Positions 1-8,918 of a stretch of 64,000 nt of DNA are shown here, in pieces; position 1 is the first letter of the stretch; each line of letters opens with the position of its first letter. The notes beneath the pieces are model-generated. The model ran no database searches, had not been told where the DNA came from, and saw nothing but the letters and a program-made list of their open reading frames with translations. A program made the position numbers and the translations under genes. This DNA is from Natronoflexus pectinivorans (GTDB lineage Bacteria; Bacteroidota; Bacteroidia; Bacteroidales; Marinilabiliaceae): positions 1 through 64,000 of the forward strand of contig NZ_SLWK01000003.1 of NCBI RefSeq assembly GCF_004345615.1, written 5' to 3'.

Positions 1-119
1 TACTGGGACACCCAAAATAGCAACTAAAAAACATCTATTATGTTGACTGCATGTGTTTTAGTGTTTTTGTTCGAAAAAAAGTGCGGAACTCAGGAGGAAT
101 AACTAATTGATATTTATAT

Positions 120-149
120 AAAACCATGCAACGTATGTTGCATGGTTTT
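120..149 (-). terminator. Hairpin terminator behind the ABC transporter gene
   Basis: Two 13-base arms (AAAACCATGCAAC and its exact complement) flank a GTAT loop a few bases past the stop codon of the minus-strand ABC gene. The A/T ends of the arms would give a U-tract in either direction, so it may be bidirectional. Bases 1-119 hold no gene that I can support. Confidence 0.7.
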
Positions 150-152
150 CTT

Positions 153-3100
153 TTAACCCTTAAAGTCAGATTTTTTAGTAATCTTGTTTTTAAATGAGAT
201 ACTCTTGTTCATTCCTTTTCTAAATAATCCTGCATATAAGAGAATAAACAAAGATATGTTGAAAATCCAGATCACAGCTAAATTAACCCAATAAGTATCA
301 AAGTTTTTGTTACCAATATTTTTGGTTGGTGCTAAAAAGTGTGCCTTAACCAATTGAAATTGAGGATCCATGTAAATTGGATCGAATTTTTGGATCAGCT
401 GATTATCGTATCGTATGACTCGATTTGCAAAAATATCGTTACTTCTACGCACAAATCTTTCAAGATTATCGTTGTGATGTTTGTTTCGCAGATAGGTCAG
501 ATATTCGTTACCCTGGTTTTCAATTAATTTGCGGCGACGATCTTCATGAGCTTCATCGGCACGATTATAAAGATTGATATAATAGGTTCTTACTCTGCTA
601 AGAAATTCCTGAATTTCCATAATGAATTCATCATCCAGAGTGGCAGTAAATATTATTGAAGTGTCAAAATAGAGATCCTGGATTTCTCTCTTATTTAATT
701 TGGTAAACTCATTATAGAACAATTTTAATATTTCCTGCTGTTCTTTCTCAGCCACTCTGGGTAGACGATTTGACAGGTTGTTCAATTCCGAGTACCAAAA
801 ATCCTTTTTATAGGTTGCCTGACTTTTTAATCTCTCATATACGTAAAACTGTTGCTGATATTCGTTGTTTTTGAATTGATGAACAGCAAGTCCTTCAAAC
901 GCCCACCGTGCTGTTATCAGCTCACCATACCATGGAATAGATCGGGTGGAGGATAGCTTTGGATTCAACTGGTCATAACTTACAAAAACGCCACTTAATA
1001 TAAGTTGCGGAATAATTAAAAAGGGAATCAGAATATAAATGTTTACCGTTTTCTTAAAACTGTCGGAAATATTTAGACCTAGTAAATTAGCAAATACGGC
1101 AGATGAAAAAAGCGTCATCCAGTAAGCCATTCCCATATTTTCTATTTGCATAATTGAATTTCCAACCAGAACAAATAAGCCGGTTTGAATGGCTGATAAT
1201 ATGGCCAAAATAAAAACTTTTGAAAAGAGGTAGCTAAGTCGACTCAGATCAAGAAAAGCCTCTCTTTTCAGAATTTTCCTGTCATTAATAATTTCTTCAG
1301 CACTTACCGACAGGCCTATGAAAATGGCAATGATCACTGCGATAATTATATATACAGTAAGGTTTGGGTTGTGAAAGAATATATAACTACCCGCGCCATC
1401 TGCACCTACGTCAAAATATAGAATCATACTTGCAAGAATAATTGCAAGCATCGGCGATTCAAGCAGATTAATTACCAAATATTGTTTGTTGGCAAGTTTC
1501 GAGTATACATCTCTTTTTAAAAATATGAGGAACTGTTTTAGACGGTTTGGAATATGAAAACTTATGTCAGGTAATTCCTCAGGCTTATGCGGTTTCTGCT
1601 TTTTTGTTGTTGCCAGTGAATTATTGTATGTCCGGTACCACTCTTCTGCTGTTACTTTTCTTGTATCAGTAGGGTTTCCATATTCATCAAGAACATGGTT
1701 GTTGATGATTGTAAGAATTTGCTCAGGACTCACATTACCACATAACGGACATTCGCTCTCGTCCCGGTTGATGTGATTTATACATCCCTTGAAAAAATTA
1801 ATGGCCTCTACTGCATCTCCGTTGTAAATCAGGTATCCACCTGAATCCAGAACGAGCAACTGGTCAAACATCTTGAAGATGTCTGAAGAGGGTTGGTGTA
1901 TAACAACAAATATGAGTTTTCCCTTTAGAGCCAATTCCTTTAACAAGTCCATGATGTTTTCGGAGTCTCTTGAAGATAATCCGGAAGTTGGTTCATCCAT
2001 AAACATCACAGCAGGCTCTCTGATGAGTTCAAGAGCAATATTCAGCCGCTTCCTCTGGCCTCCACTGATTTTTTTATCGAGTGGCGATCCAACTTTCATA
2101 TCCCTGATTTCGTAAAGACCCAAAGTTTTCAGAAGCGAGAGAACTTTTCTTCTGATGTTTTGAGTTGTCAGATGATCAAAACAGAGCTGTGCATTAAAAA
2201 AAAGGTTTTGATATACGGTGAGATCCTCCATTAACAGGTCATCCTGAGAAACGTAGCCAATCAACCCTTTTGTCTTATCTTGATTTTCATGTATGTCCTG
2301 TCCATTAATGGTCACTGAACCACTTTGCGGTGTGAAAATCCCCGTTAGAAGATTAATGAGTGTAGTTTTTCCTGCTCCTGAGTCTCCCATTATTCCCACT
2401 AAACTACCAGATTCTGAGGTGAAGCTTAATGGATGAAGTCCTGTTTCGCTGCCGGCATATTTAAATAAAATATTGTCAACATCAAATTGCATTGGTTCTT
2501 TGTGTCCGGGTTTATAAAACCTGGAGGCAATATCCGTGTATGTTATAGGCGTAATCCGGATATGACGTAATGAACTCCCGGGACGCATAAAGTGGATCTT
2601 CTTTGGTTGAATCAGCTGACCGTTTATGGTGAGGTCGCTACCTTTCTGTGATTTGATAATCAGAAGATTTCCAGAGTGGATGTTCAGGATTCTAAGTTCG
2701 TTTCTCAGGTGTTCCCTGTAAAGATAGCCTTGCTTACCTTTGTGGCTCTCTTTTCCACTTACAATAAGAACATTGTTTCCCGGAGTTTGGCTTTTAAAAT
2801 CATCTGTAATAAAAGCAAATATCTCAAGGTATTCATGGGAATTAATATTAAACGTATCGGCAATGGTATTTGCAAACTCAAGTTCGGTCTCTGCAATGCC
2901 TTTAATACCTGAATTTAAAAATTCAAGAAGTTGAATAATAACAATGAGTTTCTGATAGTGTGTGAGTTCCTCGTTAATACGAGTGGCTATTCGAAGCACT
3001 TTAACCGAACTAGCAGCAAACCTTTTCTTAATCCTGCTTTTTTCCTTTAAGCGTGTTTCCTGTTCAAGGAGAAAATTCTCATAAATGGTAAGATACTCTT

Positions 3101-3230
3101 CTACTCTTTGATTATTCAACTGTTGCGTGAGATAATCCCTTACTACATTATGACGGTTCTCTTCATTTTGGTTGGGTGAAGATACCAGTGCAAATAACTG
3201 CATGAGTGCTTTAAGAATACCTTCGCTCAT
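153..3230 (-). CDS. ABC transporter, ATPase fused to ABC-2 membrane domain, with N-terminal TerB/FHA-like region
   Basis: A 1025-residue one-piece ABC exporter of the ABCG (ATPase-first) layout. Residues 1-150 are helical and resemble a TerB-like domain; about 150-235 is beta-rich and looks FHA-like (inference). The ATPase follows: Walker A GDSGAGKT near 282, signature SGGQRKR near 389, Walker B MFMDEP near 409, and the H-loop IHQPSSD near 444. A short Cys cluster (C482, C493, C496 in CPLCG) lies between ATPase and membrane part and could bind a metal. Membrane helices run from about 590 to 780, followed by a long charged soluble stretch and a last helix near 1000. The substrate cannot be read from sequence. 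Forty-seven bases upstream lies the gene for a small secreted protein on the same strand, so the two may be co-transcribed. Confidence 0.85.
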   Translation of the reverse strand: MSEGILKALMQLFALVSSPNQNEENRHNVVRDYLTQQLNNQRVEEYLTIYENFLLEQETRLKEKSRIKKRFAASSVKVLRIATRINEELTHYQKLIVIIQLLEFLNSGIKGIAETELEFANTIADTFNINSHEYLEIFAFITDDFKSQTPGNNVLIVSGKESHKGKQGYLYREHLRNELRILNIHSGNLLIIKSQKGSDLTINGQLIQPKKIHFMRPGSSLRHIRITPITYTDIASRFYKPGHKEPMQFDVDNILFKYAGSETGLHPLSFTSESGSLVGIMGDSGAGKTTLINLLTGIFTPQSGSVTINGQDIHENQDKTKGLIGYVSQDDLLMEDLTVYQNLFFNAQLCFDHLTTQNIRRKVLSLLKTLGLYEIRDMKVGSPLDKKISGGQRKRLNIALELIREPAVMFMDEPTSGLSSRDSENIMDLLKELALKGKLIFVVIHQPSSDIFKMFDQLLVLDSGGYLIYNGDAVEAINFFKGCINHINRDESECPLCGNVSPEQILTIINNHVLDEYGNPTDTRKVTAEEWYRTYNNSLATTKKQKPHKPEELPDISFHIPNRLKQFLIFLKRDVYSKLANKQYLVINLLESPMLAIILASMILYFDVGADGAGSYIFFHNPNLTVYIIIAVIIAIFIGLSVSAEEIINDRKILKREAFLDLSRLSYLFSKVFILAILSAIQTGLFVLVGNSIMQIENMGMAYWMTLFSSAVFANLLGLNISDSFKKTVNIYILIPFLIIPQLILSGVFVSYDQLNPKLSSTRSIPWYGELITARWAFEGLAVHQFKNNEYQQQFYVYERLKSQATYKKDFWYSELNNLSNRLPRVAEKEQQEILKLFYNEFTKLNKREIQDLYFDTSIIFTATLDDEFIMEIQEFLSRVRTYYINLYNRADEAHEDRRRKLIENQGNEYLTYLRNKHHNDNLERFVRRSNDIFANRVIRYDNQLIQKFDPIYMDPQFQLVKAHFLAPTKNIGNKNFDTYWVNLAVIWIFNISLFILLYAGLFRKGMNKSISFKNKITKKSDFKG

Positions 3231-3277
3231 TTTAAAAATGGTAGATTAGAACCGTGGGGTAAATCGAGGATTGTCGG

Positions 3278-3709
3278 TTATTCCCTGCTATGTTTAAAAC
3301 CTATCAGAAGCATGGCCATACCCGATTGAGCAATTTCATTGTTCAACCGGGCTTCAATGATGCATTCCATAGAGCCTTCCATTTGAAAATCCCACATGCC
3401 TGTATGTCCAAATTCTGAACTGTTGAATAAAAGGTTTCTGTTTGTATCATAAATTGAAAACTCCATCAATTTCTCTTCAAACGTGCACAAAATAATACGG
3501 TATGTGTTCCCGTCAAAAAGTGTGGTTCTGAACTCTGCAACTTCATCGCCTGTTAAAAATGCCTTCATGGAGCGATCTCCTACAATGAAAGGCGGGCGGA
3601 TATCGGTCATACATTCTTTTACCAGATCTTCCTTCTGTGAATTAATACCTGTTGGTATTAATAACATGGATAGTATAAAAACGAAAAATATAAGATGTTT
3701 TTTATTCAT
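3278..3709 (-). CDS. Small secreted beta-sandwich-like protein (paralogue of the gene at 16905)
   Basis: A 143-residue protein with a clear signal peptide (Lys-rich start, then about 18 hydrophobic residues ending near NSQ), so it is exported. The mature part has alternating beta-strand patterns: LFDGNTYRIILCTFEE, then FSIYDTNRNLLFNS, then MWDFQMEGSMECIIEA, then MLLIGFKH. This resembles pre-peptidase C-terminal-type beta sandwiches, but that is only inference. The same ordered motifs occur in the protein at 16905-17360, so they are paralogues. No catalytic motif is visible. It sits 47 bases before the ABC transporter gene and has a Bacteroidota-type -7 element upstream. Function unknown. Confidence 0.75.
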   Translation of the reverse strand: MNKKHLIFFVFILSMLLIPTGINSQKEDLVKECMTDIRPPFIVGDRSMKAFLTGDEVAEFRTTLFDGNTYRIILCTFEEKLMEFSIYDTNRNLLFNSSEFGHTGMWDFQMEGSMECIIEARLNNEIAQSGMAMLLIGFKHSRE

Positions 3710-3738
3710 CGGTTATGGATTTTTTTCCTTATGTATCC

Positions 3739-3746
3739 CAAAGTTA
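3739..3746 (-). promoter_or_regulatory. Bacteroidota -7 element TAACTTTG
   Basis: On the minus strand TAACTTTG matches TAnnTTTG and lies about 30 bases upstream of the start at 3709. No convincing -33 TTG is found at the usual spacing, so only the -7 part is supported. Confidence 0.4.
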
Positions 3747-3839
3747 TTCAAATCATCTTACATTATAAATAGCAAAATCATCTTTTTTTATAAAAGAATC
3801 AAAAAGAAGGGTGATTTTATTCATTTGTTTGATGTGTGG

Positions 3840-4400
3840 TTAATTGTAAAACAATAGAAATAAAACTGGTAATAAAATTCCTGCTATGGTTAACCATGCA
3901 CCCCGCCGGGTTATTCCATTTTTCCCTTTCAGGATAAAAAGTCCTGTTATGGCAATTAAAATCAATGAGATGGCAAAAATATCTGAAAACCATTTCCACC
4001 AGATTCCGGGGTTGTAGTGGAGCAGGTTAACCTGGTAAAACAACGGTCTTTTTCGAATGCTTTCGTAGATTTGAGTCTCTGTTTGAAAGTTTAATGTAAG
4101 AGTGCTTTCTCCTTCCAAAAATATTCTGATTTGATGTGGTGCCGGACTAAAATGACTTTTATACTGTTGTCGGATGTTTTGTTCTTTCAGGAAGTTGCGG
4201 AAATCCTCATCCGAACCCGTCAGTAAAGTCGAGTCCTCCATCAGCGGACTCTCTTCGTGTGTTATGATGTAATTTGGATTCCAGTCGTTGCGATGGTTCA
4301 TAGCAATTCCAGATATTCCATAAATAATAACCATACCGAAAAAGAAATATCCAAGATCGCGGTGAATAACCCGATTAACTTTTCTCCAATTTAGCTGCAT
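3840..4400 (-). CDS. PepSY-associated membrane protein
   Basis: A 186-residue inner-membrane protein. It starts with a basic stretch and NRVIHRDLGYFFFGMVIIYG, a helix typical of PepSY-associated TM proteins, which are often annotated as iron-regulated or flavin/heme-linked reductase partners. A soluble loop of about 85 residues follows, then one helix near 130-150 and a C-terminal helix ending in LLPVLFLLFYN. That two-to-three-helix layout with a periplasmic PepSY-like loop is the only evidence of role. The upstream neighbour is a Cys/His-rich lipoprotein on the same strand, 116 bases away, so a shared envelope metal or redox role is possible but inferred. Confidence 0.7.
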   Translation of the reverse strand: MQLNWRKVNRVIHRDLGYFFFGMVIIYGISGIAMNHRNDWNPNYIITHEESPLMEDSTLLTGSDEDFRNFLKEQNIRQQYKSHFSPAPHQIRIFLEGESTLTLNFQTETQIYESIRKRPLFYQVNLLHYNPGIWWKWFSDIFAISLILIAITGLFILKGKNGITRRGAWLTIAGILLPVLFLLFYN

Positions 4401-4516
4401 TATTTGTGAATTGCTTTTGCTCTTTTTGCAAAATCATTTGGTTTTTGCCTTCAGGAATGATCCATCTGTATATGGTTTGTTTTAGAACATTCCCGAAGCC
4501 TCGAAGCTCAATCGTT

Positions 4517-4993
4517 TCAAGAAACGCTTTTAAACTCCTGACACAACATTTCAAGTTGTTGAGCTGAAGCGGCAGCTGAACAGCTGTGACCATCTGCATG
4601 GTTGTGTCCACAACCACTTCTCATTACACTAATAACTCCGGTGGCAGATACTTGAGATCCTTCAAGAGATGCCTCAAAATTGGTGATGGATTCGCCAGCC
4701 GATATCAATAGAAGATAATCATCATGATCTCCCTTTATAAACATGCGCTTCCCGCTGTGACGACAGGTGTGAATGCAAAGTCCGTTAACTGTAACAAGTT
4801 TGCCATTGTATTTTTCTGAATTCTCAAAAAGTTCATCAACGGAGATTTCTGCAACCGGCTCAGCTGGTTTATGATGGTCGCAGCACTTTTGGGGCGTTTC
4901 TATGTTTGAAGTTACAGGGGCACTTCCGGGCGTGTTACACGAAACCAGAAATGAAATGAAAATTGTGACGATGAATAAACCGGACTTTTGCAT
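4517..4993 (-). CDS. Cys/His-rich lipoprotein with OB-fold-like core
   Basis: A 158-residue predicted lipoprotein: a hydrophobic leader ends in the lipobox FLVSC, placing the lipidated Cys near residue 19. The core VDELFENSEKYNGKLVTVNG followed by beta-strands resembles small OB-fold export proteins. It is rich in possible metal ligands: CCDHHK near 37, CIHTCRHSGK near 73, and CGHNHADGHSC near 128. This suggests binding of zinc, copper or another soft metal, which is inference. It lies upstream of the PepSY membrane protein on the same strand. I do not recognise a named family with certainty. Confidence 0.7.
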   Translation of the reverse strand: MQKSGLFIVTIFISFLVSCNTPGSAPVTSNIETPQKCCDHHKPAEPVAEISVDELFENSEKYNGKLVTVNGLCIHTCRHSGKRMFIKGDHDDYLLLISAGESITNFEASLEGSQVSATGVISVMRSGCGHNHADGHSCSAAASAQQLEMLCQEFKSVS

Positions 4994-5127
4994 AATGTAT
5001 TTGTTTTGGTTGTATCTTATGAGTTATATGGTGCTAAATTAAATAATTGGGATGTTGTATCCAATATTAATCTGATATTTTAACGAATTAACCTGTCGGA
5101 ATTCAATAAACGTTAAAGAAGCAAGAA

Positions 5128-5158
5128 TTGTTACAAAATTAGATCAAGTGAAAATTTG
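5128..5158 (+). promoter_or_regulatory. Possible clpB promoter
   Basis: TTG at 5128-5130, a 20-base spacer and AAAATTTG at 5151-5158 approximate the Bacteroidota TTG-N19-21-TAnnTTTG pattern. The first base of the -7 box is off consensus. If used, the TGGCA palindromes would fall in the 5' untranslated region. Confidence 0.3.
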
Positions 5159-5229
5159 GCATTTAAGAATAAGTATTTAATGCCATTTTGGCATTAAATG
5201 TTTAGTGGCAATGATTTTGATGCCATCAA
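5155..5229 (+). repeat. Cluster of TGGCA/TGCCA half-sites before clpB
   Basis: Five TGGCA or TGCCA half-sites occur in 75 bases: at 5157, 5181, 5189, 5206 and 5221. The central pair forms an 11-base perfect inverted repeat (5175-5185 and 5189-5199) with a TTT spacer; TTGATG-C-CATCAA at 5217-5229 is a second small palindrome. It could be an operator or an RNA hairpin controlling the chaperone gene that begins at 5257. It is not the CIRCE element. Confidence 0.6.
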
Positions 5230-5256
5230 TTCAGAATATTATTTAAAAAGAACGAT

Positions 5257-7830
5257 ATGAATTTGAATCAATTTACCATAAAAGCACAGGAATCTGTTCA
5301 GCAAGCTGTTCAAATTGCTGCCGGCTTAAATCACCAGGCAGTGGAAAACGGTCATTTGTTGAAAGGTATTCTGCAAACGGAAGAACAACTTACAAAGTAT
5401 CTGTTTGGAAAGTTAGGAATTTCAAATGTTTTCCAGATATTGGATAAGATTGTTGAATCTTATCCAAAAGTGAGCGGTGGTGAACCATATCTGGGAAGAG
5501 CTGCTTCGGAAGCATTGCAGAGAGCCATCAGTAAAGCAAAGCAAATGGGGGATAAGTTTGCATCCATCGAACACATTCTTATTGGAATTGTTGGAGGAGC
5601 CGACTCAGTTGCAAAGATGTTGAAAGATGCAGGTGCAACCGAAATTGGCCTTGAAATGGCTGTACAGGAGCTTAGAAAAGGCAGTAAAGTGGACAGTCAG
5701 ACAGCAGAAGACACCTATGATGCACTGGGGCGATTTGCCATCAATCTTAACGACAAGGCTCGTTCCGGAAAGTTGGATCCTGTTATAGGCAGGGATGATG
5801 AAATTCGCAGGATTCTTCAAATTTTATCCCGAAGAACCAAAAATAATCCGGTTCTGATAGGAGAACCGGGTGTAGGAAAAACAGCCATTGCAGAGGGGTT
5901 GGCACATCGCATCATTAATGGCGATGTTCCTGAAAACCTAAAAAGCAAACAAATATTCTCCCTGGATATGGGAGCTTTGGTGGCCGGTGCAAAGTACAAG
6001 GGTGAGTTTGAAGAGCGTTTAAAGGCGGTGGTGAAGGAGGTCATTGCAAGTGATGGTGAAGTTGTCCTTTTTATTGATGAGATACACACCCTGGTAGGTG
6101 CGGGCAAGAGTGAGGGCGCCATGGATGCTGCAAACATTCTTAAACCTGCATTGGCAAGAGGTGAGTTACGAGCCATTGGGGCAACTACATTAAATGAATA
6201 TCAGAAATATTTTGAAAAGGATAAGGCTCTGGAACGCAGATTTCAAATTGTGATGGTGGATGAACCGGATGTTTTATCGTCTATTTCCATTCTGAGAGGA
6301 TTAAAGGAGCGTTATGAGTCTCATCATAAGGTGCGCATCAGGGATGAAGCCATTATTTCGGCTGTGGAATTGTCAAAACGATACATTTCAGACCGGTTTT
6401 TGCCAGATAAAGCCATCGATCTAATTGACGAAGCGGCCTCCAAATTGCGATTGGAAATGAATTCAGTTCCGGAAGAAATTGACGAAATTGAAAGGAAAAT
6501 AAAGCAACTGGAGATTGAACGGGAAGCCATTAAGAGGGAAGGCGATAAGGCCAAATTGGAATCATTATCCTTTGAAATTTCTGAACTAAAGCAAAAGCAT
6601 TCTTCCCTCATGGCCAGATGGCAGGAGGAGCGGTCGATAATTGAAAAGATTCAGAAATTCAAATCTGACATTGAGACTTATAAATTTGAAGCAGAGAAGG
6701 CCGAGAGAGAAGGCCTTTATGAAAAAGTTGCGGAATTAAGATATGGCAGAATTAAAGATGCTGAGCAGAGCATTGAAAAACTAAAGGCCACTCTTTCGGA
6801 GAAACAGATGGAGAGTGCCATGATTAAGGAGGAGGTTGACTCGGAAGATGTTGCGCAAGTGGTGAGTCGGTGGACGGGCATTCCTGTCAATAAAATGCTA
6901 AAAACCGAACGTCAGAAGTTGTTGGCCATTGAGGAGGAGTTACATAAACGAGTGGTTGGACAAGATGAAGCCATCTCAGCCGTGGCTAATGCCGTGAGGC
7001 GAAGCAGGGCAGGTTTACAGGATGCCTGGCGACCCATTGGTTCGTTTATTTTTATGGGTTCCACCGGAGTTGGTAAAACAGAATTGGCTAAAGCCTTGGC
7101 CGGATTCTTGTTTGATGATGAGAACCTTATGACTCGAATTGATATGTCTGAATACCAGGAGAGACACTCCGTTTCCCGCTTGGTTGGAGCACCTCCCGGA
7201 TATGTTGGATATGACGAAGGCGGACAACTCACTGAAGCTGTCCGTAGAAAACCATATTCCGTGGTGTTGCTGGATGAAATTGAAAAGGCGCATCCCGATG
7301 TGTTTAATATTTTGCTTCAGGTTTTGGATGATGGCCGTCTGACTGATAACAAAGGGAGGGTTGTGGATTTTAAAAACTCCATTGTTATTATGACTTCCAA
7401 TCTTGGATCTCATCTGTTGCAAGAGAGCATCGACAATGGACATAGTACCATTGATGATAACGTTCGTGCAAAAATGACCGAGTTGTTGAGACAAACCATT
7501 CGTCCGGAGTTCTTAAATCGAATCGACGAAATTATTTTCTTTACTCCTTTAGATAAGGAGCAGGTGAAAGAGATTGTTAAAATGCAGTTTGACGTTTTGG
7601 TTGGTATTTTGAAAAATCAGGGTATCAACATTGAAATTACGGAATCGGCCATTGATTGGCTTGTTAAGGCGGGATTTGATCCACACTATGGAGCTCGTCC
7701 TGTTCGCAGAGCCATTCAGCACCACGTGCTGAATCATTTATCAAAACTGATTCTTGCAGAATCCGTTCAATCCGATGCATCTATTCTTGTAGATGCCGAT
7801 GAGAATGGATTGGTATTTAAAAATCAGTAG
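5257..7830 (+). CDS. clpB: ATP-dependent disaggregase ClpB
   Basis: An 857-residue Hsp100 chaperone, the usual ClpB length. It forms hexamers that pull proteins from aggregates together with DnaK in the cytoplasm. The N-terminal Clp repeat domain covers residues 1-145 and begins [17 protein letters not shown]. The first AAA domain has Walker [10 protein letters not shown] near 203 and Walker [11 protein letters not shown] near 275. The coiled-coil middle domain, which marks ClpB rather than ClpA or ClpC, spans about 405-530. The second AAA domain has [13 protein letters not shown] near 607 and [13 protein letters not shown] near 670. The gene stands alone, preceded by a TGGCA repeat cluster and followed by a strong hairpin terminator. 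Confidence 0.97.
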   Translation: MNLNQFTIKAQESVQQAVQIAAGLNHQAVENGHLLKGILQTEEQLTKYLFGKLGISNVFQILDKIVESYPKVSGGEPYLGRAASEALQRAISKAKQMGDKFASIEHILIGIVGGADSVAKMLKDAGATEIGLEMAVQELRKGSKVDSQTAEDTYDALGRFAINLNDKARSGKLDPVIGRDDEIRRILQILSRRTKNNPVLIGEPGVGKTAIAEGLAHRIINGDVPENLKSKQIFSLDMGALVAGAKYKGEFEERLKAVVKEVIASDGEVVLFIDEIHTLVGAGKSEGAMDAANILKPALARGELRAIGATTLNEYQKYFEKDKALERRFQIVMVDEPDVLSSISILRGLKERYESHHKVRIRDEAIISAVELSKRYISDRFLPDKAIDLIDEAASKLRLEMNSVPEEIDEIERKIKQLEIEREAIKREGDKAKLESLSFEISELKQKHSSLMARWQEERSIIEKIQKFKSDIETYKFEAEKAEREGLYEKVAELRYGRIKDAEQSIEKLKATLSEKQMESAMIKEEVDSEDVAQVVSRWTGIPVNKMLKTERQKLLAIEEELHKRVVGQDEAISAVANAVRRSRAGLQDAWRPIGSFIFMGSTGVGKTELAKALAGFLFDDENLMTRIDMSEYQERHSVSRLVGAPPGYVGYDEGGQLTEAVRRKPYSVVLLDEIEKAHPDVFNILLQVLDDGRLTDNKGRVVDFKNSIVIMTSNLGSHLLQESIDNGHSTIDDNVRAKMTELLRQTIRPEFLNRIDEIIFFTPLDKEQVKEIVKMQFDVLVGILKNQGINIEITESAIDWLVKAGFDPHYGARPVRRAIQHHVLNHLSKLILAESVQSDASILVDADENGLVFKNQ

Positions 7831-7836
7831 CACAAA

Positions 7837-7874
7837 AAAACGGGATGTTGCATTTTAATGCAACATCCCGTTTT
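7837..7874 (+). terminator. Bidirectional terminator between clpB and the STAS gene
   Basis: A near-perfect 38-base palindrome: AAAACGGGATGTTGCA pairs with its complement around a short T/A loop. It sits six bases after the clpB stop, and the convergent STAS gene ends at 7896. A/T flanks on both sides give U-tracts in both directions. Confidence 0.85.
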
Positions 7875-7895
7875 AAAAAATATCTAAAATAAAGA

Positions 7896-8207
7896 TTATT
7901 CGTTACTGAAGTCGAATACTTTATCGAGTTTCATCAAACTTAGTAAGCTCATTACATCTTTATTAACATTTTGAAGAATAAAAGAGCCATTGTTTTCGCG
8001 GGTTGACTTTAAAATGCTTATTAATACCCCAATACCAGTACTATCAATGAACCTGATGTTTTCAAGATCTAATACAATTTTATAATTGTTTTTTGAAAGA
8101 TGCTCAATTAGTTCATCTTTTACTACTGGTGCTATGGGTGCATTGAGGCGATCTGTGCCTTCTAGCTTACCAACCTGAATATTGTTTTTTGTTTCTGTCT
8201 TTAACAT
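7896..8207 (-). CDS. STAS-domain anti-sigma factor antagonist
   Basis: A 103-residue single STAS domain of the SpoIIAA/RsbV type. These proteins bind and neutralise an anti-sigma kinase when unphosphorylated. The diagnostic segment IRFIDSTGIGVLISIL is present, with the phospho-acceptor Ser at about residue 56. Its start lies two bases from the stop of the Hpt gene on the same strand, so the pair is probably one transcript. No matching anti-sigma kinase, PP2C phosphatase or sigma factor lies beside it, so its partner must be elsewhere. The final residues (KVFDFSNE) match the family's end. Confidence 0.88.
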   Translation of the reverse strand: MLKTETKNNIQVGKLEGTDRLNAPIAPVVKDELIEHLSKNNYKIVLDLENIRFIDSTGIGVLISILKSTRENNGSFILQNVNKDVMSLLSLMKLDKVFDFSNE

Positions 8208-8209
8208 GA

Positions 8210-8689
8210 CTATTTCTTTACTAGTACATTTTTTAGCTCCGTGCTTGCAATGTCACACGATCTTCTAAAATTATCTATAATGCTTTTCATGGTTTCCTCA
8301 GTTCCATTGGATTTTATCCAATCTTGTTTCTTCTCTGGGTAACCTTTAATATTCAAATATAAATTTTTTATCTCATTTTCCTCTTTTTCTGATAAATCAT
8401 TTTTCTCTTCAAGTTCTTTAATTCTAAATGATTTTGCTATCAATTCAAGGTTTTTGAGATCTTCGTTACCCAAATTTTCCATTCCCATCGACAGAACCGA
8501 AGACTTTGCCTTGTGCGCCAGTGCTGCTAAATCTTTCCAATTCTTCTCTTTAAAATAGGTATCAAAACCATCTTCATACTCCGGTACCTGATCTAGAAAA
8601 ATATTAATTAATTCAGTTAATATTTCGTTATCCCCATCTGCTATGCTTTCAAGGTATGAAAGATCTATTAATTGGAATTTGGAGGACAT
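8210..8689 (-). CDS. Hpt (histidine phosphotransfer) domain protein
   Basis: A 159-residue helical protein. Residues 8-90 look like an Hpt domain: DNEILTELINIFLDQVPEY is the first helix pair, and LAALAHKAKSSVLSMG carries the expected phospho-acceptor His near 59 in an H-K-x-K-S context. The remaining 60 residues are charged and may form an extra helical pair. Hpt proteins relay phosphate between hybrid kinases and response regulators in the cytoplasm. It lies two bases upstream of the STAS gene, which suggests that phosphorelay and partner-switching are coupled (inference). No kinase or receiver gene is adjacent. Confidence 0.8.
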   Translation of the reverse strand: MSSKFQLIDLSYLESIADGDNEILTELINIFLDQVPEYEDGFDTYFKEKNWKDLAALAHKAKSSVLSMGMENLGNEDLKNLELIAKSFRIKELEEKNDLSEKEENEIKNLYLNIKGYPEKKQDWIKSNGTEETMKSIIDNFRRSCDIASTELKNVLVKK

Positions 8690-8918
8690 AAATCAATAAT
8701 TTTTGGTGTATCGGGTAATTTATTCTAATTATGCAAATCTAACATATTAGATCAATAATTGGAAATATATTTTTATTTAATGTATTTGATTTTATAATTT
8801 TAAGGTGTGAAACTGGTTGTTGTTAAAAGATTTAGTGAAGATTTTTATATAGTCTGATGCTGTAATTTGCTGAATAAAAGGATTTTATATTTAACGATTT
8901 AGAAAACTCCGTACAGAA

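Noticed and set aside
1-119. End of an upstream gene at the window start
   Set aside because: Short, AT-rich, with no open frame that resembles a protein; nothing to support a call.
4375-4617. 80-codon minus-strand frame overlapping the Cys/His-rich lipoprotein and the PepSY gene
   Set aside because: It lies in another frame over the 3' end of a convincing lipoprotein gene and shows no protein-like pattern.
8690-8918. Possible glycine riboswitch before gcvT
   Set aside because: No conserved glycine-aptamer core or paired domains visible; the gap is AT-rich and unstructured to the eye.
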